Shown: in pieces, positions 32,879-43,055 of the stretch | Position numbering within the stretch: position 1 is the first letter of the stretch | How the letters are laid out: each line of letters starts with the position of its first letter | Assembly (NCBI GenBank): GCA_026315105.1 | Contig: CM048744.1 | Coordinates: forward strand, 347,781,668 to 347,845,667 | DNA from: Locusta migratoria | Taxonomy: Eukaryota > Arthropoda > Insecta > Orthoptera > Acrididae | Length of the DNA stretch: 64,000 nucleotides | Reading direction: 5' to 3' | Notes under the pieces: generated by a model | What the model was told of the DNA's origin: nothing | The model's input: only the letters and a program-made list of their open reading frames with translations | Database searches by the model: none | Made by a program: the position numbers and the translations under genes

Positions 32879-32910
32879 TGCTACGAGATTATAAGATTAA
32901 TCTCGTAGCA
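32879..32910 (-). other. perfect 13-bp hairpin over the LINE stop codon
   Basis: TGCTACGAGATTA (32879-32891) and TAATCTCGTAGCA (32898-32910) are perfect inverted repeats around a 6-nt loop. The element's TAA lies within the structure. LINE 3' hairpins can be recognised by RT during target-primed reverse transcription; a role here is inference. Confidence 0.85.
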
Positions 32911-34438
32911 GGTCAGGCCAACGAGTCGTTGGCCTGAAGTGTTGTTGTGTCCCAAGGTCCCGGACAAGCCGGTTTTGGGACTGCTGCGACTTCTCATAGA
33001 AGTTCCTGGCGGTGGCGCGGAACCTCTCCCGGAGGGGCAAAATGCCGACTTCGTCGTGAAGCCGGGCGGTGGAATACCGCTTCGGAAGATGCAGGGCAGT
33101 CTTCAGGGCGCGGTTCTGGATTCTCTGCAGTGACTCGATGTGGAGGTCTGCGGCGTTTCCAAATACTGGGGACGCGTACTCGAGCACTGGGCGAACCAGT
33201 GACAAGTACATAGTGATCCCATGTTCCGGTGGCAGAGACGACTGCGGGTTAAGCAGCGGATAAATTACGCGTAGTCGCGCAATGTCTCTCTGTCTTACAT
33301 CACTGACGTGATGTTTCCAGGTGAGCCTTTGATCTAGGGTAACCCCTAGGTATTTCGCCGTCGTGCTCCAGGGGATGGGAGCCCCCAGAATTTCGATCGG
33401 CGGTAGCCCAATAGGCACTCGTCTTCTAGTGAAGACGACTGCCTGGCTTTTCGCGGCGTTGAATTTCAACCGCCACTTAGTGGCCCATGCCCCCAGGACG
33501 TCGCATCCAGCTTGCAGACGGCGTCTCATCGTGTGCGCGTTCATGCTGCGGGTGAACAGCGCTGTATCGTCGGCGTAGAGCGCCAATTCTACGCGTGGTA
33601 CCCGCGGTGCGTCGGCAGTGTACAACGAGTACAGCAGGGGGCCGAGAACCGACCCCTGCGGCACTCCTGCACGTATCTGCCTTTCCGTCGATGTACCGTC
33701 TTCTGCCCTCACATGGAAGGTTCGTTCAGACAGGTACGACTGCAATAGTCTCCCATGAGACGTCGGAATTCCGTGCACAAAAAGTTTGTACACGAGGCCG
33801 TCGTGCCAGACGGAGTCGAACGCGCGGGAGACGTCAAGGAACACTGCCCCAAGGAATTCCCTTGTTTCCAGTGCCCGCATTGCCGGCTCGACCAGCCGGA
33901 GTAGCTGGTGTGTGGTGGAATGGCCGGCGCGGAAACCGAACTGCTCGTCCGGTATGATGTTCTCGCGCGTGACGTGGTCCAGCAGTCTCTTCGCGTACAG
34001 CCTCTCGAAAACTTTCGACAGGGACGACAGCAGGCTGATGGGCCGGTAGCTGGCAACCTGGCGCGGATCCTTGCCGGTTTTCAGGATTGCTACCACTTCC
34101 GCATGTTTCCATGCGTTGGGGAAGACTCCCGAGCGGAGAATCTCGTTAAATACGTCGGCAAGGAGCCGATGCGTTCCCTGAGGTAGGTTCGTCAGCAGGC
34201 GGTTAGTGATACCGTCGCTGCCTCCCGCCTTCCTCTGGTTCAACGAGCGAAGCTGCTTTGCAACCTCGTTCTCCGTGATCGGCTCGATGGCGTCGTCTTC
34301 TTCCCTGGCGGCGAGGAACACTGGCAGCTGCTCGGCGACTCTGCGGGTGTGCTCCTCGTCTATGTCGTCTTCAACTGGCGTGAAGTTGGCCACGAATGCG
34401 TCAGCCAGCGCGCTGGCCTTCGCGTCCGGGTCACTTGC
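32897..34438 (-). CDS. jockey-type LINE reverse transcriptase part (downstream of TAG)
   Basis: This continues in the same frame as the upstream Gag-EN part after the TAG. In residues counted from 34393: YRPISLLSSLSKVFERLY (about 116-133), GFRAGHSTTHQLLRLVE (153-169), FLDVSRAFDSVWHDGL (185-200, motif A Asp187), AGVPQGSVLGPLLYSLY (242-258, motif B) and LALYADDTALF (YADD at 273-276). The thumb and C-terminus run to RPTTRWPDLLRD and TAA at 32897-32899. No RNase H domain follows, as in jockey elements. All catalytic residues are present. A product would need readthrough of the TAG or internal initiation. Confidence 0.93.
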   Translation of the reverse strand, partial: ASDPDAKASALADAFVANFTPVEDDIDEEHTRRVAEQLPVFLAAREEDDAIEPITENEVAKQLRSLNQRKAGGSDGITNRLLTNLPQGTHRLLADVFNEILRSGVFPNAWKHAEVVAILKTGKDPRQVASYRPISLLSSLSKVFERLYAKRLLDHVTRENIIPDEQFGFRAGHSTTHQLLRLVEPAMRALETREFLGAVFLDVSRAFDSVWHDGLVYKLFVHGIPTSHGRLLQSYLSERTFHVRAEDGTSTERQIRAGVPQGSVLGPLLYSLYTADAPRVPRVELALYADDTALFTRSMNAHTMRRRLQAGCDVLGAWATKWRLKFNAAKSQAVVFTRRRVPIGLPPIEILGAPIPWSTTAKYLGVTLDQRLTWKHHVSDVRQRDIARLRVIYPLLNPQSSLPPEHGITMYLSLVRPVLEYASPVFGNAADLHIESLQRIQNRALKTALHLPKRYSTARLHDEVGILPLRERFRATARNFYEKSQQSQNRLVRDLGTQQHFRPTTRWPDLLRD

Positions 34439-37400
34439 CTAGTCGTCCCCGACCTGGAGGGGCGGAATGCGCTGGCGGCGGCGAAGGAAAGCCTTCGCGA
34501 CTCTCCAGGCGCTTCCGTCGTCTGGATTGAGCGTTGAACCGAGGTCTGCCCAATCCTGGTTCCGGGGGTTTTCAACTGCGGCCTTAATTTCCCGCCTCAT
34601 GCGATTTAATCGGCGCTTCGTTTCTGGTTGGCGTGTAAGCTGGCATTCACGAAACAATCGATTTTTGTCGCTTATGGCTGCCAGAATGTGGCGTGGGAGC
34701 TGTCGCGAGAAATCTCGCAGCTGGCGCGGTGGTCTCGGAGTTGCGTCTTCCGCGGCTCGCTGGATCGTCCTGGAGAGGAAGGCGAGGGTAGCGTCGGCCC
34801 CGGCCTCGGCGGGGTTTGGCGCTTCCTCGAGTGCGGCAAGCACTGCCTCTTGGTAGCGCTCTGCGTCCAAGTTCTTGTAGCTGGGGCGCTGCTCTCGGAG
34901 GGATGCGCCGATCACGTCCAACTCGAAAATGACCGGTACATGGTCGGAGTTCAGGACGTTTCGCGTCTCAGCGGACGCAAAGCGGCCGATGCCCTTCATA
35001 AGGGCAATGTCGAGCACGTCGGGTTCCCCTCGGTCCGGGAAGTGCGTGGGGTCAAAAGGCCCCAGGCTAATTGCGCCGCAGCGATGCACGGCGCGGGAAA
35101 GTCGGCGCCCACTGACGTTGGTGACGCGAGAGTTCCACTCTGGGTGTTTCGCATTGAAATCTCCAGCAATGAAAAGCCGCCCCTCCAGCGACAGCAGGGT
35201 CTCGAAATCCGCTCCCACAAGCGGCCTGCCAGGCTGCCTGTATACCGACACGAAAAGAATCTTTTTGGCGGTAGTGTTGACGACTACTCCTGTAGTTTCC
35301 AGCGTCGGTGTCTCCGGGAGATGCACTCGATGATGCTGCAGCGACTTCTTCACGTAGATGGCAGTGCCACCCCCTTGGGTAAGCCTGTCATCTCGGTAGC
35401 AGCAGTAGTTTGCCGCTCGCACGTTTACCCCGGGTTTGAGGAAGGTCTCCTGTACTAGGCAGATGTCGACCGCCTCTTCCCGTAGGAGCAGGCGAAATTC
35501 GCCCTGCTGAGGATGGAGACTCCTCGCATTAAACGTGCAGATCATCAATCCGTGGATATGGGCATTATCCATGGTGACCGCTGGAGTTGACGGCGTTGGC
35601 CTGGAGGGCCCCGTTACTGCCTCCACGAGAACCGGGAGTTTCGCCAGCAGCTGGTTCAGCGAGCGCAGAAGCGCGCTGAGCTCAGCGGTAGACATTTGGC
35701 CACTTGCGGGGGCCGCGGCGGAGACAGCGTCGGCGGCGGCGATGACTTCGGCGGCGGGAGCTTCCGGCTGCGGCTGGGCGGTCGCAACACGCACCTCGTG
35801 CGTGGGCAAAGAAGGTGTTGGCGTGGGCGCAGGCTGTCCTGCGGCGGTGACGGCTTCGAGCTGCTGCTTGCGGCTGGGCGGCCGCTGGCGGGATTCCCGC
35901 ACCGCAGCTGCGGGCGCCGGCATGTCGGAGTCCGCTGCTGCAGGCGTTTGCCGGTCCGAGCGGCCGCCTTCGGCTGCTGGCTGGGCGGTGGTGGCTGGCT
36001 TCCTTCCGCGGGCGACGTCCGCGAAGCTGCGGCCGGGAACTACGGGGTTTGGGCGCTTTCCCTTCTTGAAGGCGCGGCAGCCCCTGTAGCTTGCGACGTG
36101 GTCTTCGTTGCAATTGCAACAAAGCGAAGGGTCGTCCCTGCCCTTCTGGCACTCCCGGGACGGGTGATTGCCGGCACACTTCGAGCACCGGGTTGGCATG
36201 GTGCAGTATTTTGCCACATGGTCGAGACCCTGGCAACGGTAGCACTGCGCCCGTTTGCTCTTGGCGCGCAGCGGCTCCACCTTGATGGAGAGGTCTCCGA
36301 TCCTCTCCAGCTGGAAAATCTTCCGGTTGTCTGCGTTGTCCACCAGGATAACGCAGAACAGCGGCATCTCGCGGCGCGTCCTTGGAGACTTCATGACACT
36401 AACGTGCCTGGTGACGAAGCCTTCTTCCCTGAGTAAGTCACTCAGGTATTGAGGGTCCATTTTCAGTGGCAGGCGGCGGAGAACAACCTTAAGTTGTTTT
36501 AGCCTGTCCGCATTGTGGGTGAAGCACCCCCATTGCTCTTTGGCAGCCAGATCCATCACCTGGTCGTACTCCTCGTTAGTCTCGACCTGGATGACGTATT
36601 GGTTGCCGCTCTTCGTCTTTAATCGTGGCTGGCTGACGACTTCCTTGACCTTCTTATGAAAGACCCGGTAGTCGCCGTCCCACAATACAGTGATCGGCGG
36701 CGGTCGGGGCGGTTTCTTTGCCGCTGGCGTCGTCCCGGCCCTTTCCGCTTCCATCACTTCCGGGAGTGACCCGAAAGCGTTGCCGGTCTGCAGCTCGGCT
36801 GGCGTGATTTGCCGGAATTCACTGGGCCTGGCGGTGTGCCGCCGCGGTGGAGCGATGAAGCCATCGCTGTCCGGCTGGCGCGGAGACGTCGTCTTCTTGC
36901 GCCGCGTCCTCTTCTTTTGCGCCCTCTGGCGCGAGTTTGCCGGGGGAGAGGCGGCGTCCTCCATGGAGGCGGCAGGCCGCTTCCTAGGATTTTGGCGTAC
37001 CTCCATCGCCTCCCCCGAGTCGGGGAGGTTTGAATCAACCCCCTTCTGGTGGTCCGCTGGAGCAGGGGCAATCGCCCTTGCCAAGCTGGCGGGCGCGGCC
37101 GCAATTGCGGGCGCTGTAGCTGTACCGGCAGGCACAGGGGAGGGCAGGATGACGATCCTGGAGCCAGTGGCCGCGGACGTCGTTCCTGCCAACAGACAGT
37201 GCTGCGCAGAGGACGTCAAGCCCTCTGGAGCGATTGCTGTCGGGGCCGCTACCTCGCTCCGAGGTGGCGGGACGGAAAAGACCGTGACGGCCTTGGGCGG
37301 GTCGGTCGCGAGTGCGCCGACACCGACAACACTGAGCTCGTCGACAGACGAGCTCGGCCTCAGCACCGCGGCTGGGGGGCGCGCACTCCTCCTCTCCGAT

Positions 37401-37516
37401 TCGGAGCGAAAACGGGGGGTTACGGTCCGTGGCCGCAGGGAATCCCCTTCCCAGCCAGGTTTCGCACCCCTCCTCATCTCGTCGGTACGAGACCTCCTAT
37501 GCTGGGCTTCTGACAT
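34439..37516 (-). CDS. jockey-type LINE Gag plus endonuclease part, 1025 residues to TAG
   Basis: Starts at the ATG at 37514-37516 (MSEAQHRRSR), the first of the frame. Residues 1-420 are Gag-like, low-complexity and then with an RNA-binding-like fold region. Three zinc knuckles follow: C425/C428/H433/C438, C444/C447/H451/C456 and C466/C469/H473/C480. An Ala/Pro-rich linker reaches Met649, a plausible start of a former ORF2. The endonuclease spans about 655-870: N663 in CTFNARSL, E690 in VQET, D786/N788 in GDFNAKHPEW and D858/H859 in NSDHVPV, all as expected for an active enzyme. The frame ends at TAG (34439-34441); the RT is in the same frame beyond it. Most jockey elements have two separate ORFs, so the fusion is unusual. 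Confidence 0.93.
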   Translation of the reverse strand: MSEAQHRRSRTDEMRRGAKPGWEGDSLRPRTVTPRFRSESERRSARPPAAVLRPSSSVDELSVVGVGALATDPPKAVTVFSVPPPRSEVAAPTAIAPEGLTSSAQHCLLAGTTSAATGSRIVILPSPVPAGTATAPAIAAAPASLARAIAPAPADHQKGVDSNLPDSGEAMEVRQNPRKRPAASMEDAASPPANSRQRAQKKRTRRKKTTSPRQPDSDGFIAPPRRHTARPSEFRQITPAELQTGNAFGSLPEVMEAERAGTTPAAKKPPRPPPITVLWDGDYRVFHKKVKEVVSQPRLKTKSGNQYVIQVETNEEYDQVMDLAAKEQWGCFTHNADRLKQLKVVLRRLPLKMDPQYLSDLLREEGFVTRHVSVMKSPRTRREMPLFCVILVDNADNRKIFQLERIGDLSIKVEPLRAKSKRAQCYRCQGLDHVAKYCTMPTRCSKCAGNHPSRECQKGRDDPSLCCNCNEDHVASYRGCRAFKKGKRPNPVVPGRSFADVARGRKPATTAQPAAEGGRSDRQTPAAADSDMPAPAAAVRESRQRPPSRKQQLEAVTAAGQPAPTPTPSLPTHEVRVATAQPQPEAPAAEVIAAADAVSAAAPASGQMSTAELSALLRSLNQLLAKLPVLVEAVTGPSRPTPSTPAVTMDNAHIHGLMICTFNARSLHPQQGEFRLLLREEAVDICLVQETFLKPGVNVRAANYCCYRDDRLTQGGGTAIYVKKSLQHHRVHLPETPTLETTGVVVNTTAKKILFVSVYRQPGRPLVGADFETLLSLEGRLFIAGDFNAKHPEWNSRVTNVSGRRLSRAVHRCGAISLGPFDPTHFPDRGEPDVLDIALMKGIGRFASAETRNVLNSDHVPVIFELDVIGASLREQRPSYKNLDAERYQEAVLAALEEAPNPAEAGADATLAFLSRTIQRAAEDATPRPPRQLRDFSRQLPRHILAAISDKNRLFRECQLTRQPETKRRLNRMRREIKAAVENPRNQDWADLGSTLNPDDGSAWRVAKAFLRRRQRIPPLQVGDD

Positions 37517-37535
37517 GAGCTCTGCTGGCTAGAGC

Positions 37536-37600
37536 AAGGTTTGCTGCTCTTAAATAGCTGAGGCTCCGCCCCTTTGCCACTTCCACCCATCTTTGATAGT
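37536..37600 (-). promoter_or_regulatory. TATA-like region upstream of the LINE
   Basis: On the minus strand GGGGCGGAGCCTCAG precedes CTATTTAAGAGC (about 37545-37556), followed after some 30 bp by the LINE start region. It could be the LINE's own upstream sequence, or, if the 14-bp repeat is a target duplication, part of the older element it landed in. Confidence 0.35.
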
Positions 37601-38774
<1,174 letters not shown>

Positions 38775-38859
38775 ATTGATTAAAAACAGACTTCAGAAGA
38801 GTAAACTATTAAAGGATCTCTTTGAATAGGTCAAAGTAATTTTTTTCCCTGAAATCAAT

Positions 38860-39550
38860 TTATTCATTTAAGAGTTGAACAGGATTCTTTTTGTGTTGCA
38901 CGTAGATTTCTATTTGCTCTAGTAGGTTGATGCGTAATCCTTTTGGAGCTGTGTGCAAAATCTTTAGGTTGTTTTCAATTGTGCCATGGCAATGTCTATT
39001 TTCAATTATATGCTGCCCAAAAACCGACTTACTACTTGCAACACCTACTGTGTGTTCACAGTATCGTGTTTGGAAACTACATCCCGTTTGTCCAATATAA
39101 TATTTTCCACATGTGCTACATATTACTTTATAAACACCAAATTTTGAATATTTATTATCACATGTCTTAATTGTATGTTTGAGACGATGTTGTAGGGTGT
39201 TGTCTACTGAAAAGGCAAGAGTGAGATCAGTATTATTAAATAGTCTACTTATTTTTTCAGAGACATTCCCCCTGTATGTCATAACTTCTTTTTGATCCGT
39301 TGTAACAGTTTTTTGTACTTTATTGAATATTGAATCTACAAAGTGCACATGGAAATTATTAGATTTTGCTATTTGCCTCAGTATTTGAAGTGCCTTCTGT
39401 ACTTCGTCATTATGTAATGGGAGTTTGAAAATTCTATGGATCATTGCCAGGAAAAAAGCTCTTTTGTATTTGTATGGATGACAGGAGTCTGCATTTATTA
39501 TAACATCTGTGTTTGTAGGTTTCCTGTAGATTGCAAACTGATGTTTACCT
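38860..39550 (-). pseudogene. PLE RT C-terminus and GIY-YIG endonuclease
   Basis: After the frameshift the frame reads IYRKPTNTDVIINAD just upstream of 39444, then IHRIFKLPLHNDEVQKAL. The nuclease domain is KFGVYKVICSTCGKYYIGQT, GCSFQTRYCEH (GVY...YYIG signature, Arg) and ends with EQIEIYVQHKKNPVQLLNE, whose Glu fits the catalytic position. It ends at TAA near 38860. Confidence 0.87.
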
Positions 39551-40128
39551 TTCTTTTTTTGAAATAGTCAAGTCCAAAAAATTTATACTATTGTCTTTTT
39601 CATGTTCTACTGTAAATACAATATTGCAGTTAATATTGTTCAATTTCTGTAATACATCATTTATTTCAGCTTGAGTTCCCTTATACAAAATGATTGTATC
39701 GTCTACAAATCTCTTATAATAAATGATATTCTCTGTAATTTCAGGATTATTTGCAAAAAAATTTGTTTCAATGGAGTTAACAAAGATGTCAGCCATAGTT
39801 CCTGTTAATAAATTACCCATTGATAAGCCGTCTTTTTGGTAATATATTTTCCCATTAAAGGAGAAGTAATTAAAGGCTAGTGTAGTCTCCAATAATTCTA
39901 TAAGCTCTTCTACTTCTTGGTGGTTCATTATTTTATGCTGTAATAAATTTGCTTTGATGATTTCAACGGTTTCACAGACTGGTATGTTAGTATATAGGTT
40001 TTTTATATCAAATGATGCAAAATTTGCGTTTTGTGGTATGTCAATATTAAAAATTTGCTGCGCTAATTCGTAGCTGTTTTTCACAGAATAATTTTCTTCA
40101 TAGACATAAAATGTGATTGTGTCTTGGC
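39545..40128 (-). pseudogene. PLE reverse transcriptase palm fragment
   Basis: NANFASFDIKNLYTNIPV is motif A, KDGLSMGNLLTGTMADIFVN is motif B and YKRFVDDTIILYKG is motif C (VDD). NSINFLDLTISKK precedes the frameshift. The frame stays open upstream to about 40128, where it meets unrelated LINE sequence, so the element is truncated there. Confidence 0.87.
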
Positions 40129-40130
40129 TG

Positions 40131-40500
40131 GTTGATCAGATAAATAAAATTGGAACATCCAGCCACTCTGTAACAAGTTAAAATCTCTGACCTAAAAAGT
40201 ATTAAGCATGTGAAGAACAGATAGGTAATGCACTCTCAATAAACCTCAAATGGAATGATATAATTCACTTTCACAAATAAAATATCAAACTGAAATTGTC
40301 AGCTAAAATGAAGTTTAAAACATCAGGGAGATTAAAAGTCCATCTCTGAGTAGCTAAATTGGGACATTCTAATAAGATGTGGGCAACTGTCAGATGTGCC
40401 TCACTGTGATACGAGGAAGGGTCCTCATGAGGAGAATGTAACCGTGCATGGCTAATGCGGAGCCAGAAGAGGATGACAGAGATGAGGTAATGAGGATCAC
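40131..40500 (-). pseudogene. LINE C-terminal tail (RNase H-bearing type)
   Basis: Minus-strand reading gives LTVAHILLECPNLATQRWTF preceded by HSEAH and LRISHARLHSPHEDP. This is the conserved H-x-L-x-EC-P tail found after RNase H in I/R1/LOA-type LINEs. No RT or RNase H block was found nearby, so it is a short 3' fragment, distinct from the jockey-type LINEs in this window. Confidence 0.7.
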
Positions 40501-40549
40501 CCTGTGGCTAAACATGCCTTGGTGCACGGCCAGCACATCTTGGCGCAGT

Positions 40550-41130
40550 GTTACACCATCCAGGTTATCTGGATACTTCCCACCGACACCAACCTTTCAG
40601 AACTCCGGAGATGGGAACTTGACCTTCAGCTTATTCTCTCCTCCCGTTGCCCACCTGGTCTCAATCTCCGCTAACTCAAATTCCCGACCACCATCTTTAG
40701 CATCTTTGCCTTGGTTCTGTGGACAGAGCCTCTGCCTCAATTGGTATCTCTGTCCAACTTCTTTGCTTTTTACAAATGTCTGTCTAAGTGTGTTTGCGTT
40801 TTGATATGTCTGAGTGTATGTGTATTTGTTTACCTCCCTTTTTTCCCCTAAGGTAAGTCCTTCCACTCCTGGTATTGGAATGACTCCTTTTCCACTTCCT
40901 TAACACCCATATCCTTCCATTTTTCCTCCCCTTTTTTCCTCTTTTTCCTGAAGAAGCTGCCAGTGGTGGCGAAAGCTTGTATGTGTGTTTGTGTGTGATT
41001 TTATTTGTTTCTATCGATGAGCCGGTCCTTTTGGTAAGTTATCTCTTTTCTATTTTTATTTTTGTTTATCCCACCGGGAAAGTTTCCCTCTATAATTTTC
41101 GTTTAAATCTTCAGTAAGGAAGATATATTT
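40550..41130 (+). repeat. PLE 3' region with hammerhead-like core
   Basis: TTTCAGAACTCCGGAGATGG and the following pyrimidine-rich, stop-rich stretch match the region after GIY-YIG in related PLEs (compare 43270-43700). At 40947-40979 CCTGAAGA is followed by a GCCA/TGGC stem and GAAAG, the PLE terminal-repeat signature. It is a 3'-end fragment. Confidence 0.6.
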
Positions 41131-41229
41131 CTATTCAGTCTACACCAACTTGTGCTAGGCTGAACTTTGTATAAAGAACTGTTACATTGGTTAGAAACTA
41201 CCAGGCTATTTGCATCACAAAAGTCAACA

Positions 41230-41732
41230 CGTGTAATAGTTCATGAGGAAGAAGATGAATCTTCTCAATGAGTTAGTCTTACTTCATAATAACATCACCA
41301 AGTGTTTTACAAATTGGACAGCAATGCCACAACAACTGTATAGCCTTCCTAAAGTACACTGGAAAGGATGATCTCCAAGGTCCATAGTAAATATTATAGG
41401 TACACCTATGGCAAAATACCAGATGGCAAAATACTTGAAACACATTTTCAAGAAATACAGGATACAGATAATATCTGTTTTGATGTGGTCTTCCTCTTTA
41501 TGGCAGTTGCACTTTCTGATTTCTGGGAAATAATATCATAAAAGTTTGAAAAACATTTCACAGAGCTTTTGAGACCTGTTCAGACAGCTGCTTATTTACT
41601 CTTTCTTAGGAAATATTATGAACAATTCAATGGTGTAGTGTTGGGTAATCCATATTGCCTGTTGTGTTGAACCCATGCATGGAACACTTTGAAGCAAAGG
41701 CACTACAATTGACCACATTGAAACCAGAAGAC
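41230..41732 (+). pseudogene. PLE RT relic (copy A of the duplicated mosaic)
   Basis: Scrambled but readable blocks: LYSLPKVHWKG, IVNIIGTPMAKYQMAKYLKH and EQFNGVVLGNP, then FEAKAL-like sequence near 41690. These are the RT finger, palm and motif-B regions of a PLE. Many stops are present. It is cut at 41733 by the start of a Tc1-like element, exactly as in the paralogue at 57240-57617. Confidence 0.75.
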
Positions 41733-41785
41733 ACTGAGGTAACAAATGTTGTGGGATACTTCTAATATTGTGATGGATCTCCTCA
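41733..41785 (-). repeat. Tc1-like left terminus, truncated
   Basis: CACTGAGGTAACAAATGTTG then GGGATACTTCTAATATTG matches the left terminus of the Tc1-like element at 57618. Everything after about 41785 has been deleted in this copy. Confidence 0.75.
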
Positions 41786-42524
41786 GTTGTTGCTGACCAC
41801 TGCCACAAATATAATCATGAAATGAAATATGATTAGATCAGTAGTGTGTTGCAAACTATTTATCAAACAGCATAATAGGCAACCTATTAAAATGAAGTTG
41901 TCAGAAAACTTAATTAAAGGGTGCACAGGATTCAATTTAAATAATGGTTTGGAGTCTGGCACTCAGTTAATTAAAATCTCCCTGACCGTCACATTCACGA
42001 CAGTTGGAAAAAGCTGAGAGAATTTGCATCTCGTAGAACATCAGTGTGAACTATGTAAAGGAAAAGAGTCTCAAAAAGTGTATTGGACATCAATTACGAA
42101 ACATAGCTTCCACAACTCTGTCGTACACCTAGAAACTCAATACTAATTAATGACACTGAGAAAACCCTAAGTCAAACATATCAGAATATGTGTTATAATT
42201 CTTTCAATGTAATAAAATTTGTTTGAATATCATAAGGGAAATTATTGATTTGTTAATTTGTATGCTTTAATTTTTCTATGTTGGTCATGCAGTTTTCCAA
42301 TAGCTGATTGTTTATCTCTGTCGTGCTTTGAGATCTTTGCAATGTGAGTTATATATTAAGCACAATGAATACTATTTTTTTGGAATTGTGTAATGTGTCT
42401 GGAGTTGAGTATGAGTTTTGACCAGACGGTGCTTTGCATTTATATATTTGTTAAATTGTTTGCTGCAAACCTTGAATAAACCTGTTGTTCTCTTGAAATG
42501 AGAACTGCCATCCTTCACAGCAAG
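41786..42524. other. unclassified part of copy A
   Basis: 41789-42080 has a paralogue at 59485-59770 but no recognised protein. 42140-42520 is AT-rich and absent from copy B. No gene is called. Confidence 0.5.
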
Positions 42525-43055
42525 ACACACCTCATCTACATCTAAATTTACAAACTGCAAAGTACGTAAAGTGCTTGTGTTGAGCATGCCACATTGTGCC
42601 ACTTATTAGGGTTTCTTCCTATTACATTCATGTATGAAGTGCAGGAAGGAAGTTCAATTGCCATGGTACATGCTGTAATTAATGTCCTCTTGTCTTCATT
42701 ACTATGACAATGGAAAGCAGAATCATTTAAAACTAGTTCCTGAAACTTTATAAGTATCTTTTCTTCCTGTTCAGTTGTTTCAGCATCTCTGTGAAATTCT
42801 CACATGAGACAAACCACTGATTTTATGCTTCTCTGTACACATTCAGTATCCCATGTTAGACCAATTTTGCAAGGGTTACACACACAGGACAGTTTGCATG
42901 AGTGATCTGCAAGCAATCCTCATTGTAGACTGATTGCATTTACACAGTCTTCTACCAATAGACTAAACTTGCTTTACCCATACTGATCTTATATGCTCAT
43001 TTATTTATTGTACTTATAAAGCATCCCATCCAGGTATTTGTGAGAGTTTACTTAT
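42525..43055 (-). repeat. CR1-like LINE 3' UTR (copy A)
   Basis: CATCTACATCTAAATTTAC is the 3' terminus on the plus strand, followed by ATTAGGGTTTCTTCC, TGCTGTAATTAATGTCC, GACTGATTGCATTTACACAG and CCAGGTATTTGTGAGAG, the ordered landmarks of this LINE family. The copy continues at 43965 after a PLE insertion. Confidence 0.7.

Larger units (their letters stand above)
32702..37521 (-). mobile_element. jockey-type LINE, nearly intact, single-frame Gag-EN-RT
   Basis: A 4.8-kb minus-strand non-LTR element whose coding part runs from the ATG at 37516 to the TAA at 32897-32899 in one frame (1540 codons including the terminal stop), broken only by the TAG at 34439-34441. It encodes Gag with three zinc knuckles, an exonuclease-endonuclease-phosphatase type endonuclease, and RT without RNase H. 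It is much richer in GC than its surroundings. A 14-bp CTGCTGGCTAGAGC lies at both sides (32688-32701 and 37522-37535), a possible target-site duplication. If so, the 3' tail is GAGCGT repeats rather than poly-A. Confidence 0.9.
38860..40130 (-). mobile_element. Penelope-like element, 5'-truncated (second family)
   Basis: Minus-strand RT palm plus GIY-YIG, with the N-terminus missing (the frame enters near 40130 from a LINE fragment). It has high A/T codon use, unlike the PLE at 30-32 kb, so it is a different family. One frameshift in an A-run (about 39550) separates its two frames; otherwise it is well kept. Confidence 0.88.

Noticed and set aside
34628..35458. 276-codon plus-strand open frame
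   Set aside because: Antisense to the endonuclease and Gag of the LINE in GC-rich DNA; no domain.
36690..37532. 280-codon plus-strand open frame
   Set aside because: Antisense to the Gag low-complexity region; composition explains the lack of stops.
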